Origin: Candidatus Poribacteria bacterium
GTDB lineage: Bacteria; Poribacteria; WGA-4E; WGA-3G
Direction: 5' to 3'
DNA: 42,624 bases
NCBI GenBank assembly: GCA_022823085.1
Contig: JAJDXV010000134.1
Coordinates: 1-42,624, forward strand
Part shown: positions 8,431-18,154 of the stretch, in pieces
Position numbering within the stretch: the first letter of the stretch is position 1
Layout of the letters: each line of letters begins with the position of its first letter
Program-made: the position numbers and the translations under genes
Notes under the pieces: generated by a model
Told to the model about the DNA's origin: nothing
Seen by the model: only the letters and a program-made list of their open reading frames with translations
Database searches by the model: none

Positions 8431-10002
8431 ATGAGTTACACCAGTGACAGTGTATCAACACGGCAAGAGACCCTTCTTATTTTGGACTTCGGTTCGCAAT
8501 ACACGCAGCTCATTGCGCGGCGGGTACGCGAACAGAACGTCTACTGCGAAATCCATCCGTATACCTTAACGTTACGGGAGATCAAAGCCATCGCGCCGAA
8601 AGGGGTCATTCTCAGTGGCGGTCCCTCAAGCGTCTATAACGCGAAGGCCCCGAGGGTTGATCCGAAACTGTTTGAACTCGGCGTACCGGTCTTGGGTATC
8701 TGCTACGGTATGCAGCTCATGGCGGCACTCTTAACTGGCGGAAAGGTGCATCCTGCTGCCGAGCGGGAATATGGACACGCACCGCTTCAGGTACTCAGCG
8801 GCACCGACCCCCTATTTTCAGGACTCGCCTCGAACTTTCCGGCATGGATGAGTCACGGGGATCGGATTGAGGTGCCGCCGGCGGGGTTCCAGATCATCGC
8901 TAAGACAGAGAACGCCCCTGTCGCCGCTATGGCGAATACGGCGCGCGGGTTTTACGGCTTGCAGTTTCACCCGGAGGTCGAGCATACACAAGATGCGGAT
9001 CGGATTTTGGCGAACTTCGCACGCAAGATTTGTGGATGCCGCAGTACCTGGACGATGCGGGCTTTCGTCGCACGCGCGACGGCACAAATACAGGAACGGG
9101 TCGCAGATGCGCGCGTCCTCTGTGCCGTCAGTGGTGGAATCGATTCTATGGTGCTGGCGACGCTCCTCCATCGAGCTATCGGCGACGCACTTGTATCCGT
9201 CTTTGTTGATAACGGATTGCTCCGAAAAAATGAGGCTACTGAGGTCGTTGAGACTTGCAAGAAGATCGGCATCCCCTTGATTGCTATAGATGCCGTCGCA
9301 CCGTTTCTCGATGCGTTGGTCGGTATCACTGATCCAGAGAAGAAACGGAAGGTCATCGGGGCGCAATTCATTGAAACCTTCAAGGGCGCAGTCGCAGATA
9401 TAGGACACGATTTCCGTTTTCTCGCACAGGGGACACTCTACCCTGATGTCATTGAGAGTGTTTCTGTGAAGGGGCCTTCTGCGACAATCAAGACGCATCA
9501 TAACGTCGGGGGGCTGCCGTCTGACATGCCGTTTGAGCTGCTTGAGCCGTTCCGAGAACTTTTTAAGGATGAGGTGCGCGCGGTCGGTGCTGAATTGAAT
9601 GTGCCATCCGATGTCCTCGGACGTCATCCGTTTCCAGGACCCGGACTCGCTGTCCGCGTCTTAGGTGAGGTGACGTACGAACGTTTGGAGGTACTCCGTG
9701 CCGCGGATGCGATTTTTATCTCGGAAATTAAGGCGGCAGGGTTATACAACGATATTTGGCAGGCATTGGTTGTACTGCTGCCGGTGAGGAGTGTCGGGGT
9801 GATGGGCGATGCACGAACCTATGAGAACGTCGCTGCACTCCGTGCCGTCACGAGTAGCGACGCGATGACAGCCGATTGGGCACGCATACCCGCGGACCTA
9901 CTTGCACGCATCTCTAACAGGATTATCAACGAGGTTCAAGGCATCAATCGTGTCGTTTACGATATAAGTTCAAAGCCGCCCAGCACCATTGAGTGGGAAT
10001 AG
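8431..10002 (+). CDS. guaA: GMP synthase (glutamine-hydrolysing)
   Basis: Converts XMP, ATP and glutamine to GMP, the last step of de novo guanine nucleotide synthesis. The protein has 523 aa, a normal length. The class I glutamine amidotransferase domain (about 14-200) has C91 in GICYGMQ and the H180/E182 pair in FHPEVEH. The ATP pyrophosphatase domain has the P-loop SGGIDS at 234-239, and the dimerisation domain ends in the canonical [17 protein letters not shown]. No clear Shine-Dalgarno precedes ATG 8431. It converges with the aminotransferase gene with only seven bases between stops and no terminator visible there. Confidence 0.97.
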   Translation: MSYTSDSVSTRQETLLILDFGSQYTQLIARRVREQNVYCEIHPYTLTLREIKAIAPKGVILSGGPSSVYNAKAPRVDPKLFELGVPVLGICYGMQLMAALLTGGKVHPAAEREYGHAPLQVLSGTDPLFSGLASNFPAWMSHGDRIEVPPAGFQIIAKTENAPVAAMANTARGFYGLQFHPEVEHTQDADRILANFARKICGCRSTWTMRAFVARATAQIQERVADARVLCAVSGGIDSMVLATLLHRAIGDALVSVFVDNGLLRKNEATEVVETCKKIGIPLIAIDAVAPFLDALVGITDPEKKRKVIGAQFIETFKGAVADIGHDFRFLAQGTLYPDVIESVSVKGPSATIKTHHNVGGLPSDMPFELLEPFRELFKDEVRAVGAELNVPSDVLGRHPFPGPGLAVRVLGEVTYERLEVLRAADAIFISEIKAAGLYNDIWQALVVLLPVRSVGVMGDARTYENVAALRAVTSSDAMTADWARIPADLLARISNRIINEVQGINRVVYDISSKPPSTIEWE

Positions 10003-10009
10003 CAATTAA

Positions 10010-11179
10010 CTAATACACCTGCGCTGCGGCCCGCGCCGCAGTTCCCGGTTCCACGTTGTGTCCGGACGCGATCAGTAACTTCTCCAATGCGTTGAGGACA
10101 AGCATTACATTCCGTTCATTGGCAGATTCACCCATCAATCCGATCCGCCACGCTTTTCCGCCAAAGATGCCTAATCCTGCACCGATTTCTATTCCGTAGT
10201 CTGTAATGAGTTGTTTCCGAATAGTTGCGTCATTGATGCCTTCTGGGATACGGAGCGTTGTGAGCATCGGGGCGCGGTATCCAGCTTCCGCTGCCGGTTG
10301 TAGATTGATCGCTGCTGCGCCGGCGAGAAGTGCGCGCGCGTTAAGTTCGTGCCGTGCATAGCGAGCTGCCAATCCCTCTTCTAAGACGACGCGTAACGCT
10401 TCCCGTAATGCATAGATCATTGACATAGAGACGGTGTGATGGTAGCCGCGTGTTTCACCGTGCCAGTATTTTTCCAAGAGCGTCATATCGAGATAAAAGC
10501 TCTGAATCGGTGTTTTTCGATTTCGGATTACCTCAACGGCGCGTTCACTGAAACTGATAGGCGAGAGTCCGGGGGGTGCGGCGAGACATTTTTGGGTACA
10601 GCTGTATGCGATATCGATGCCGCGTGCATCCATGTCGACAGGTTGTCCACCGAGGGATGTCACACAATCGGCGAGGAAGAGGGCGCCACTATCGCGCGTA
10701 ATCTCAATCGCATCCGTTAGCGGTTGGAGGATACCGGTAGAAGTCTCTGCGTGGACGAGTGCGACAAGTTTCAGTGTATCCGTTTTCGCAACGGCTTCTG
10801 CAATTCTTTCGGCAGGGATATGTGTTCCCCATTCCGCTTCTACCGTTGTAACGGTGCCACCGCACCGTGTGGCGATGTCAGCGATTCGCTCGCCGAAATA
10901 GCCGTTGATACCGACAACAACACCGTCACCGGGTTCGATGACGTTGGCGAGTGCGGCTTCCATCCCGGCAGTGCCGGTGCCTGAGACAGGAAGGGTCAGT
11001 TTGTTTGTTGTGCCGAAGACTTGGCGAAGCAGTGCCACCGTGTCATCCATCACTTCAACGAATTTGGTATCTAAGTACCCCAACATCGGGGTCGTCATCG
11101 CTTTAAGTACCCGCGCGTTTGCCTCACTCGGTCCGGGGCCGAGTAGCACGCGCGGCGGAACTATTAATTCATCATACAC
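10010..11179 (-). CDS. Class V PLP aminotransferase (alanine/serine-glyoxylate type)
   Basis: PLP enzyme of 389 aa from the alanine-glyoxylate/serine-glyoxylate aminotransferase group of fold type I. Hallmarks are the N-terminal LLGPGPSEAN, D171 in LADCVTSLGG contacting the PLP ring nitrogen, and K197 in SCTQKCLAAPPGLS forming the Schiff base. It ends with the RIGLMGE motif. It probably moves an amino group from alanine or serine to glyoxylate, but substrate cannot be fixed from sequence. The start is GTG at 11177-11179 with AAGGAG 11 nt upstream. A GC-rich hairpin separates it from the TPR gene upstream on the same strand. Confidence 0.9.
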   Translation of the reverse strand: MYDELIVPPRVLLGPGPSEANARVLKAMTTPMLGYLDTKFVEVMDDTVALLRQVFGTTNKLTLPVSGTGTAGMEAALANVIEPGDGVVVGINGYFGERIADIATRCGGTVTTVEAEWGTHIPAERIAEAVAKTDTLKLVALVHAETSTGILQPLTDAIEITRDSGALFLADCVTSLGGQPVDMDARGIDIAYSCTQKCLAAPPGLSPISFSERAVEVIRNRKTPIQSFYLDMTLLEKYWHGETRGYHHTVSMSMIYALREALRVVLEEGLAARYARHELNARALLAGAAAINLQPAAEAGYRAPMLTTLRIPEGINDATIRKQLITDYGIEIGAGLGIFGGKAWRIGLMGESANERNVMLVLNALEKLLIASGHNVEPGTAARAAAQVY

Positions 11180-11228
11180 TTTTTAGATTACTCCTTAGGG
11201 GATTTGATTGAGGAGAGCACATAAGAGA

Positions 11229-11254
11229 GGGGATGCCTGACGGCATCCCCTTTT
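11229..11254 (+). terminator. GC-rich hairpin, terminator-like
   Basis: GGGGATGCC at 11229-11237 pairs perfectly with GGCATCCCC at 11242-11250 around the loop TGAC, with TTTT following on the plus strand. Both neighbouring genes are on the minus strand, where no U-tract follows, so it may work as a pause, processing or antisense stop site rather than a simple terminator. Confidence 0.55.
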
Positions 11255-11272
11255 GGTTTGTTGCCTATTTGC

Positions 11273-11295
11273 AGGCGGGGTTTGTAATCCCGCCT
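11273..11295. repeat. AGGCGGG/CCCGCCT palindrome
   Basis: AGGCGGG at 11273-11279 and CCCGCCT at 11289-11295 flank a nine-base loop just after the stop of the TPR gene. The left part, GCAGGCGGGGTTTG, recurs near 30948, where the palindrome seems to be split by other DNA. Confidence 0.6.
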
Positions 11296-11302
11296 TTAAT
11301 GA

Positions 11303-14300
11303 TTACTCACCACCACCGCCGCCACCGCGGGTAACACCTTCACGTATTTCCAAATTATTCGCCTGCATGTAACTCAAGATTACCTGAACTTGGCTTTGTG
11401 CGTACGTGAGTGCGTTGTTAACTTTTGAGTCCGGAGGTGGAGTGGTTTCGTATTTCGCCCACAAACGGTTGAAATACTCCAACGCGTCATTGAAGTAAGC
11501 GTCATCGCTATCTGCTAATACCATGTATCCTTCACCGATCTGTACGAGGCCGAGATCCGCGTACGTGCTGGTCGGATACGCTTCAATAATCTTCTGGAAC
11601 GCTGCGATGGAGGCTTCAATCTGCGTTTTCTGTTCGTCATCCCTGGCGAGTTTCCCTTCGTTTAGCATCTTGTCTGCCTGATCGTACTCGTAGTAAGCCA
11701 GCGCGTTAGCGGTATCGTTGAGATAGCCTTGCGCTGTCGATTTCGATTCGGCCCCGATGCCGGGGGTATCGATCGCTCTCTGGTAGTGAGATATCGCCTC
11801 TTGATAGAGACGGATACGTTCGGATTGCTCAATACCTTCCTCTGAGCCGGCGTTGAAGTACTTGTTACCGATGTTGATAAGGGCATCGGCAGTGTAGGCG
11901 CTTTCTGGATATTCAGCGGCGAGTACCTCGTTAGCAGCGAACAGCCTGTCGTACCACTGTTGCTCTGCTTCGGCATCGCCTGCTTCTACGGCGGCTTCGC
12001 TGAGCAGTTGGGCGCATGTCGAGATCGCATACAACGACTCAGGCGCGCTCTTATGATTCTTATTCACTTGGCGGACCTTGTCGTATTCTTCGATGGCTTT
12101 CTCGAATTGCTGTGCAGCGAAATAGGATTCACCGACGTGGTACTGCCAGAACGCTGCGTCCGCGGCGTTCGGATAGCGACGCACCATATCGCGGAACACA
12201 TCCGCAGAAGCGACAAAGTAGTTGACCGCTGCCTCAGACATCTCACCGTCTATACCGACCTGCATCCTGCCAAGCTCAAAATTGGCACCAGCCATGTAAT
12301 TGAGAGCGGTCTCAACGTTTTTCGTCAGGCTGTTTGACCCTGGGAAGATACCCTGATCAGCGTACTGCACGAATTGTGAGAGAGGTTTCAAGCTATTGAC
12401 TAAGTCCGGCGGCAGCTGCGTCGGGTCTTCGGAGTATTTGAACCCTACACCGACAGAATAATAAATCTGACCGGCTTGGAACAGCGAATTCTGGACATAC
12501 GGAATAACCGTCTCCTTATTTGCTTGTTCAACCGGTGCCGCGATTGTACTGACTTCAAAGAAGGTCGTTGCGGCTTGACGACTCGTTTCGATGTACGGTT
12601 TCGTCGATGCTCCTTCGCCGGAAGGGAAAACCGAGCGCGCTTTATCGGAATAGAGGAAACCGAGGTTATATTGTGCAGCGGCTTTCTCCGCCACACTTGC
12701 ATTCGGGTTGCCCTTCGTCCGAGTGAGTGCTTCCGTGGCTTCCGCGATCGCTTCGTCTAAACGTCCCAATTCGACGTAGAGGGTTGAACGCCGGATACCA
12801 GCATCAGCCACCATTGAGGCGACGCTCGTATTGTCTGAACCGCTGTATTCGCCGACGAGCGTTTGGAAGACTTCCAACGCTTTATCGGGCTGTTTCAGAT
12901 CGTCTTGATAAATCAGACCCATGCGGTAGTAGGATTGTGCTCTGGTGAGCGGGTCCGTTACCAATTCGATGGCGTTCTGATAACTCATCAATGCTTCCTG
13001 ATGCGCGTTGAGTTGTTCCTCTTGCGCGTAAGCCATCGCGAAATAGGAGCGTCCTTTCAGGTCAGCATCTTCGGTATTTTCGATGATGTACTGATACTCC
13101 TGGACGGCCGCGGCGTGGTCGCCGAGCGTGCCGTTGAGTTCAGCAAGCCGTGAATGTGCTTGGAAGACGAGCGTTTTCCGGGCTTCATCTTCGGTTTGAC
13201 CTTCCAACGCCGTCACTTTTCGGAACGCATCCGCCGCGCCTTTCGGGTTCTCCAACCCTAAAAACGCTAACCCAGCGGTGTAATTTGCACTAATCAGGTT
13301 GTCCGCATCGTTTGTGAGCGTAGCAACTTTTTCAGCGGCACTGACGGTATTCTGAAGACTCAGCTGCTTGCTACCGGCATCGGTCGCGGCTTGCGAAATT
13401 TGATAGTGACAGACCGCTGCTTGGTATTGCGCGTTCGGGGCAAGTTCACTGTTCGGGAACAATTCTACAAAGAGCAGGTATTCCGCGAGTGCCTCGTCGT
13501 AGCGTTTCGCGCTGTAGTAGGTATGTCCAATCTTCAACTGTGTACGGCTGCGCGCTTCTTCCTGTGTACCGGTGTTTTCAACAATCCGTTTCAGAGAAGC
13601 CACGAGCATATCCGTATCGACATCTTCACTCGAATTTTCGATCGCGGTCGCTTTGACGAGTTCGATGTGTCCGAGCGTTTTGAGAACCAGTTCGTCGTCG
13701 CTTCCAGCGAACTTCGTGTTTGCCTCATCAACGAGTTCGAGGATGAGGGGCCATTTATCGGTTTGGTTCTGCTTCTGTGCAGCATCGCGATAGGCGAGTG
13801 CCAATCCGTAATAAGCCTCAATAGCGTTCGGACTGTCGCCGTAGTCCGCGATGACACGTTTGAAAGCGGTTTCGGAGGGTTCCAAAAGTTCCGGTTTCTC
13901 GGATGCCGCTTGGTAGTAGCAGAGACCGACGAGGTACAGTGCATCGTCCGCGTATTCACCTGTCGGGTTACCGGCAACCACAGCTTGATACTGGACAGCT
14001 GCTTCCTCGAACCGTTCCTCTGCACGAAGCAGGTCAGCGAGTTTGATTTCCGCTAAGGAGCGGTTATCGGCATCAGCGAGTTTATCTAAAATCGAGTTGT
14101 AATAGCTAATCGCGCCCTCTTTATCGCCTTCTTTGACGTGGCTGTTCGCGATAAGCAGGAGCGCGCGTTCGTAGTATTCACTCGTCTCTGGGATCGAGGC
14201 GTACCGCTCGCGTGCTTGCTGCCAGCTGCCGAGCATCTCGTGTGAGAGTGCTTCGTTCATGGTGCAGGCTTCCACCTGTGCACCACGTTCGCTGAAGTCA

Positions 14301-16030
14301 TCGTACCGTTCTTCCGCGACCCCGGGGAGGAAGGCATCGTCGTTAAACTTAGCCACCGCCTCTTGATACGCCGCGACAGACTTCTGGAGATATTCTGTAT
14401 TGAAGCCTTCACCCGGATCACCTTCTACGTAGCCTTCAGGTTTCGCGGCTTCATAGTAGGAGCGTCCTTCAAAGAATTTACCCATCAGTTTGACGAGATG
14501 GAACTTCGGCAAATCCCGATATTCCCACAACTTCGCATATTCTTGAGCGGCTTCGGCGTACTGTTTGAACTCCGTCCGTTTGATGTCTGCGAAGCGGAGT
14601 TGGACTTCAGCAGCGAGGATGTCGAATTCGTTGTCGTTTTTGTTTTTTTCGATGAACTCACGAGCGACTGTTTCGAGTTCTTCCTGCCGTCCGAGATCGT
14701 TGAGTGCCCAGATCGCGCCGTACAGCGCGTGCGGGGCAACAGGGTCCTGCGGGAAGTCGTCAATCGTTTTCTGGTACCACTGTAAGGAAAGTTCGAGTGT
14801 CGCCATCCCCTCATCTATATCGCCACTCGTCCGCTGTGCCGTCCCAAGATTGTAGTACGCTTCGCCGATCCGGTATGAGGAGAACGGGATATAATCGGTC
14901 TCTTCCGGGTGTTCGTTGATAACACGTTCGTAAGCAACGGTCGCCTCGCTCCAGTTTTCTAAACTGAAGTGGCTATCAGCGATACCGATCTTCGCTTCTG
15001 CAATGAATTCGCTCTCAGGATATTCTGTCAGCAGCAAATTGTAGGAGACGATAGCGTTTTCGTAATCGCCCTGATCCGAATATGTGCGTCCGATTTCCGA
15101 CTGGATGTCGGCTTGGACGGCTCGGTCAGCGGTATTTTGGAGGGCTAACTCGTAGTTCACGCGTGCGTTGTCATAGTCTTTTTGCCGTGCGTAAATCGCG
15201 CCTTGGTCGAAGTACGCCGCCGTAACAAGCTGGCTTTCTGGGAACTGCGTGATGAAGTTCGTATACCGACCGATCGCTTCATCGTCTCGACCGAGTTGGT
15301 TCAAGCTGAAAGCGGCTTTGTACATCGCTTCCGCTTGCAATTCTGGGTAGTTCTTATATTCCTCTGTTGCGATCTTATCGAATTCTTGATACGCCTGCTC
15401 GTAATTGGATTCATTGAGGAACGACTGCGCGATAAGGTGCTGCGCGTCGTCCTTAAAATCGGAGTTCGGGAATCCGTCAAGTACGGCTTTGAACGCCTGT
15501 CTTGAGTCTTCGTAGTTCTGAAGTTTGTAATTCAGCTGCCCGATACCGTACCAAGCATTTTCGACGAAAAGGCTGTTCGGGAAGTTTTCGATGAGCTGCA
15601 TGAATTTCGGCTCAGCGAGTTCAAACTGCTCTGTCCGGTAGAGGATATGTCCCCAGAGATAGGTTAAACCCTCTTGGTGTTTCGGAACTGTCGCCGTCGG
15701 TGCGACCTTTTCAATGTATTCAATCGCGGTGTCGTAGTGATTGACATCGCCGGACTGTTCAGCGAGACGCGAGTAACTGACCGCGATCCTAAAGTTACCG
15801 AGCGTCGGGAAGTCCTTGTCAATAACTTCGGTCTTCACACCACGCTTCGTTGATTCTTCGAGAGCCTCGTTATACTTAGCAATCGCACCTTCATAATCTG
15901 CCTGTCCGAACAGGTCTTCAGCGTCGTTGTAGAGCTGCTCAACCTTTTTGGAACTACCCATCATGAAGGGAGAAAGGAGGGCGATAATTAAAGCGAGACC
16001 TCCGATAATTCCCAAAATCCTTGGGTTCAT
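11303..16030 (-). CDS. Giant TPR-repeat protein, envelope-anchored
   Basis: A 1575-aa protein with one N-terminal membrane segment (about residues 5-25, LGIIGGLALIIALLSPFMMG), possibly an uncleaved anchor, then tetratricopeptide repeats almost to the C-terminus. Recurrent motifs such as YEGAIAKYNEAL, FPNSLFVENAWYGIGQ and YPNAADAAFWQYHVGESYF resemble the YbgF/BamD subgroup of TPRs seen in envelope scaffolds. It ends in a glycine-rich tail. The repeats suggest a periplasmic protein-protein scaffold, with no sign of an enzyme. The start ATG has AAGGAG seven bases upstream. It follows the sigma/anti-sigma pair on the same strand, separated by 212 bp of repeats, so it may be part of that regulon (inference). 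Confidence 0.85.
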   Translation of the reverse strand: MNPRILGIIGGLALIIALLSPFMMGSSKKVEQLYNDAEDLFGQADYEGAIAKYNEALEESTKRGVKTEVIDKDFPTLGNFRIAVSYSRLAEQSGDVNHYDTAIEYIEKVAPTATVPKHQEGLTYLWGHILYRTEQFELAEPKFMQLIENFPNSLFVENAWYGIGQLNYKLQNYEDSRQAFKAVLDGFPNSDFKDDAQHLIAQSFLNESNYEQAYQEFDKIATEEYKNYPELQAEAMYKAAFSLNQLGRDDEAIGRYTNFITQFPESQLVTAAYFDQGAIYARQKDYDNARVNYELALQNTADRAVQADIQSEIGRTYSDQGDYENAIVSYNLLLTEYPESEFIAEAKIGIADSHFSLENWSEATVAYERVINEHPEETDYIPFSSYRIGEAYYNLGTAQRTSGDIDEGMATLELSLQWYQKTIDDFPQDPVAPHALYGAIWALNDLGRQEELETVAREFIEKNKNDNEFDILAAEVQLRFADIKRTEFKQYAEAAQEYAKLWEYRDLPKFHLVKLMGKFFEGRSYYEAAKPEGYVEGDPGEGFNTEYLQKSVAAYQEAVAKFNDDAFLPGVAEERYDDFSERGAQVEACTMNEALSHEMLGSWQQARERYASIPETSEYYERALLLIANSHVKEGDKEGAISYYNSILDKLADADNRSLAEIKLADLLRAEERFEEAAVQYQAVVAGNPTGEYADDALYLVGLCYYQAASEKPELLEPSETAFKRVIADYGDSPNAIEAYYGLALAYRDAAQKQNQTDKWPLILELVDEANTKFAGSDDELVLKTLGHIELVKATAIENSSEDVDTDMLVASLKRIVENTGTQEEARSRTQLKIGHTYYSAKRYDEALAEYLLFVELFPNSELAPNAQYQAAVCHYQISQAATDAGSKQLSLQNTVSAAEKVATLTNDADNLISANYTAGLAFLGLENPKGAADAFRKVTALEGQTEDEARKTLVFQAHSRLAELNGTLGDHAAAVQEYQYIIENTEDADLKGRSYFAMAYAQEEQLNAHQEALMSYQNAIELVTDPLTRAQSYYRMGLIYQDDLKQPDKALEVFQTLVGEYSGSDNTSVASMVADAGIRRSTLYVELGRLDEAIAEATEALTRTKGNPNASVAEKAAAQYNLGFLYSDKARSVFPSGEGASTKPYIETSRQAATTFFEVSTIAAPVEQANKETVIPYVQNSLFQAGQIYYSVGVGFKYSEDPTQLPPDLVNSLKPLSQFVQYADQGIFPGSNSLTKNVETALNYMAGANFELGRMQVGIDGEMSEAAVNYFVASADVFRDMVRRYPNAADAAFWQYHVGESYFAAQQFEKAIEEYDKVRQVNKNHKSAPESLYAISTCAQLLSEAAVEAGDAEAEQQWYDRLFAANEVLAAEYPESAYTADALINIGNKYFNAGSEEGIEQSERIRLYQEAISHYQRAIDTPGIGAESKSTAQGYLNDTANALAYYEYDQADKMLNEGKLARDDEQKTQIEASIAAFQKIIEAYPTSTYADLGLVQIGEGYMVLADSDDAYFNDALEYFNRLWAKYETTPPPDSKVNNALTYAQSQVQVILSYMQANNLEIREGVTRGGGGGGE

Positions 16031-16090
16031 TATGTTCTCCTTGTTTACATCGGCGAGCGGAAAGCACGCCTACGAAATTAGATGTTAATT

Positions 16091-16239
16091 AGCCATCAGC
16101 CATCAGCAATCGGCAATCAGCAAGATGGTTTTCGGAAACCATCGGCAAGAATGGCTTTCGGCTATCAGCTCTCGGCTTTCAGCAAGAGATTTCTGATGAA
16201 GTTATACTCTCTGGCTGACTGCTGACTGCTGACTGCTAA
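16091..16239. repeat. Family B intergenic repeat with central hairpin
   Basis: The spacer between the TPR gene and the anti-sigma gene is built from short degenerate units such as AGCCATCAGC, AGCAATCGGC, GGCTATCAGC and GACTGCTGACTGCTGACTGC. A perfect hairpin, GATGGTTT (16124-16131), loop TCGG, AAACCATC (16136-16143), sits among them. Related units occur at 23494-23530 and 24311-24345. Confidence 0.8.
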
Positions 16240-16242
16240 TTG

Positions 16243-17196
16243 CTATAATTCTATCAGATCGTATCCGACTTCGACAGACATCATTTCGAGCGGTACGTCT
16301 AACAATTTGTGTGAAAATCCTCTGAATTCGCTCCGTTTCCGTTGGTACTCTTGGCGTGCCTGCTGACTTGTATTGATACCACGTAGCAGCAGGAGTGCAT
16401 ACCGTCTATCGGTGAGTACATCTCGACCGGTTAGCCGTTCCGAAGTTGCGTCTTGTGCTGGGAATTCAGCATAGGTGAGTAATTCGGAATCGATATCTAA
16501 CGCGACGCTCGGTACCTTATCGGAATCCTTTTTCTCCAGGGTGGTAAAGATATAACCATCTACGACGCGGTCGTTGGTGAATTTCCAGATGTCGGAGCCG
16601 GAATCTACGACAGGTGTTTCCGTCGTCCGTTCACTGTTGAGATTTCGGCGTGTGTTGATGCTGTGTGATGCAGCATTCTCCTGATCGGCTGCCAACGTTA
16701 CCGCGTTGTGTACGGCGGTAGATGGCGAGTTGGCATATTCGTTCCGATTTTCTAATGGAAAATGTGTGAGCAGGAACGGTGTCGCGATTAACATCAACAT
16801 TGTTAATCCGAGTACGTAATAAGGGACTGCGTGTTGTCTAATGGAGATGAATCTGCTAAGTCGGAAGTAGTCGGTGTATCGGTACACCTGTGTCCGCAGC
16901 TGCCAACCGAAACGCGTCACAGCCGCAGCGATCCGCTGATGCGGGGCTGTCGGCGCGCTCTCTTCAATGCGTTGCTGAAGTCGCGTCGCAAACTGAGCGT
17001 AGTAGATGTCCGGGGCTTCTGGTTCGATGTAGAAGTTTTTAAGAAGGTGCTTCGTCTTTCTTAACTCCGTGACCTCTCGTTTGCACGACCCGCAAGAATA
17101 GATATGTGATGTCACGTCGGCAGCTTGCTGTTCGGGTAGCCTGCCGTCTATATAGTCAGATATAAGGCGTTCTATTTTCTGACATTTGGATCTCAT
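16243..17196 (-). CDS. Zinc-finger anti-sigma factor
   Basis: Probable transmembrane anti-sigma factor of 317 aa. The N-terminal zf-HC2-like domain has the H31-x3-C35-x2-C38 zinc motif (HIYSCGSCKREV) that clamps an ECF sigma factor. One membrane helix lies at about residues 126-146 (YYVLGLTMLMLIATPFLL), followed by an extracytoplasmic region of about 170 residues with no recognised fold. The start is the ATG at 17194-17196, with GGAG just upstream and a 31-bp gap to the sigma gene. Longer frames upstream would overlap that gene. Signal transmission across the membrane is expected by analogy with other zf-HC2 regulators. Confidence 0.82.
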   Translation of the reverse strand: MRSKCQKIERLISDYIDGRLPEQQAADVTSHIYSCGSCKREVTELRKTKHLLKNFYIEPEAPDIYYAQFATRLQQRIEESAPTAPHQRIAAAVTRFGWQLRTQVYRYTDYFRLSRFISIRQHAVPYYVLGLTMLMLIATPFLLTHFPLENRNEYANSPSTAVHNAVTLAADQENAASHSINTRRNLNSERTTETPVVDSGSDIWKFTNDRVVDGYIFTTLEKKDSDKVPSVALDIDSELLTYAEFPAQDATSERLTGRDVLTDRRYALLLLRGINTSQQARQEYQRKRSEFRGFSHKLLDVPLEMMSVEVGYDLIEL

Positions 17197-17227
17197 CGGT
17201 TTTCTCCACGAGGCTATGGGCTTCCAA

Positions 17228-17812
17228 TTAGAGTGTTCTGGCATCCATATACGGCTTGAGCAGTATTCGGAGTTTCTTACGCGCATAGTGTAACCGTGAA
17301 CGGACTGTCCCTTCCGAGCAATTAAGGATTGACGCAATTTCCGCGTGCGTGAGCCCTTCAAACTCATGAAGGATAACGACTGTCCGGTGTTTAAGCGGTA
17401 AACTGTTCACCGCGGCTGTAACGTGTTGCCGGAGTTCGGATTTTTCTGCTTGCGCATGCGGATCGTTCGCAACCTGTGCATTCTGACGGACAGTCAACTC
17501 GTATTCCGATTCCGCAGAAGTTTCGAGCGAGCATTCTCGGCGACGATCTCTACGTCTGACAAAGTTGAGTGCCTCATTCACAGCAATCCGATAGAGCCAC
17601 GTCTCGAAAGTGGCATCCTTTCGGAAGGTGTGAATCGAGCGGTAGACCTTAATAAAGGTCTCTTGCATGACATCGTCGGCATCGGCGCGGTTCTTGGTAA
17701 TCTGCACCGCGAGGCGATAGACCATCCGTTTGTATCTTTCGATCAAAGGTGCCAATGCTGTCTCGTCACCTTCACAGAGATCGGCAATGAGTAAGGCTTC
17801 CGTTCTATCCAC
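17228..17812 (-). CDS. ECF-type RNA polymerase sigma factor
   Basis: Sigma-70 family ECF factor of 194 aa. Region 2 is at about residues 22-90 (DADDVMQETFIKVYRSIHTF...TWLYRIAVNEALNFVRRR) and binds the -10 element. Region 4 is at about 130-185 (LPLKHRTVVILHEFEGLTHAEIASILNCSEGTVRSRLHYARKKL) with the helix-turn-helix for the -35 element. The start is GTG with GAGGAG upstream. The adjacent anti-sigma gene indicates membrane control. A GAAC-N19-TCTAA pattern upstream suggests it may activate its own operon. Confidence 0.95.
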   Translation of the reverse strand: MDRTEALLIADLCEGDETALAPLIERYKRMVYRLAVQITKNRADADDVMQETFIKVYRSIHTFRKDATFETWLYRIAVNEALNFVRRRDRRRECSLETSAESEYELTVRQNAQVANDPHAQAEKSELRQHVTAAVNSLPLKHRTVVILHEFEGLTHAEIASILNCSEGTVRSRLHYARKKLRILLKPYMDARTL

Positions 17813-17850
17813 CGAACTTTACTCCTCAAGGTTTCTGACTGACTAATTGG

Positions 17851-17878
17851 TTAGACAACAATTTTTCTCAAACCGTTC
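17851..17878 (-). promoter_or_regulatory. Possible ECF autoregulatory promoter
   Basis: On the minus strand GAAC (complement of 17875-17878) is followed after 19 bases by TCTAA (complement of 17851-17855), about 40 bp upstream of the sigma factor start. Many ECF factors read GAAC-N17/18-TCNNA sites, so the spacing is close but one base long. Confidence 0.33.
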
Positions 17879-17892
17879 AAAAAAAATGGCTA

Positions 17893-17997
17893 TTAGTGCG
17901 GTTTTCTGCGAAAACCTTTCAGTTAACAGTTGTCGGTTTTTGGCAGTCTGAAGATCGCGAGCGTAAGAAACACCCCAGCAAAAACACTCGCTCCTAC
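17893..17997. repeat. Family A repeat plus 46-bp conserved block
   Basis: The hairpin GGTTTTC-TGC-GAAAACC at 17900-17916 is followed by CTTTCAGTTAACAGTTGTC, typical of family A. Next to it, 17952-17997 is a 46-bp block that returns at 30995-31040 with a single difference. Another piece of family A (CTTTAACTGCGTACTGATAA) lies at about 18072-18091. No gene is seen between 17813 and 18154. Confidence 0.8.
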
Positions 17998-18098
17998 TTT
18001 TCCGATTTTTGATGTATTATAGCATTAATGCAGAAATTGTGTAAATGGAAAAATGGAGGGGTAAGGTGCCTCTTTAACTGCGTACTGATAACTATTTC

Positions 18099-18131
18099 AA
18101 AAAAAAGGCAGCGTATTAGAAATACGCTGCC
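18099..18131 (-). terminator. Strong terminator of the Ig-like lipoprotein gene
   Basis: An 11-bp perfect stem (GGCAGCGTATT at 18107-18117 with AATACGCTGCC at 18121-18131) and a three-base loop are followed on the minus strand by eight T residues. It begins about 24 bp after the stop codon. Confidence 0.92.
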
Positions 18132-18154
18132 TTGTTATCGAAATAGCCTCAAAT

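Noticed and set aside
8818..9627. 269-codon frame antisense to guaA
   Set aside because: It lies wholly inside guaA, which is fully conserved, and the translated sequence has no recognisable domain or ribosome site.
13391..14056. 221-codon frame antisense to the TPR gene
   Set aside because: Cys/Phe/Arg-rich shadow of the repetitive TPR coding sequence with no start signals.
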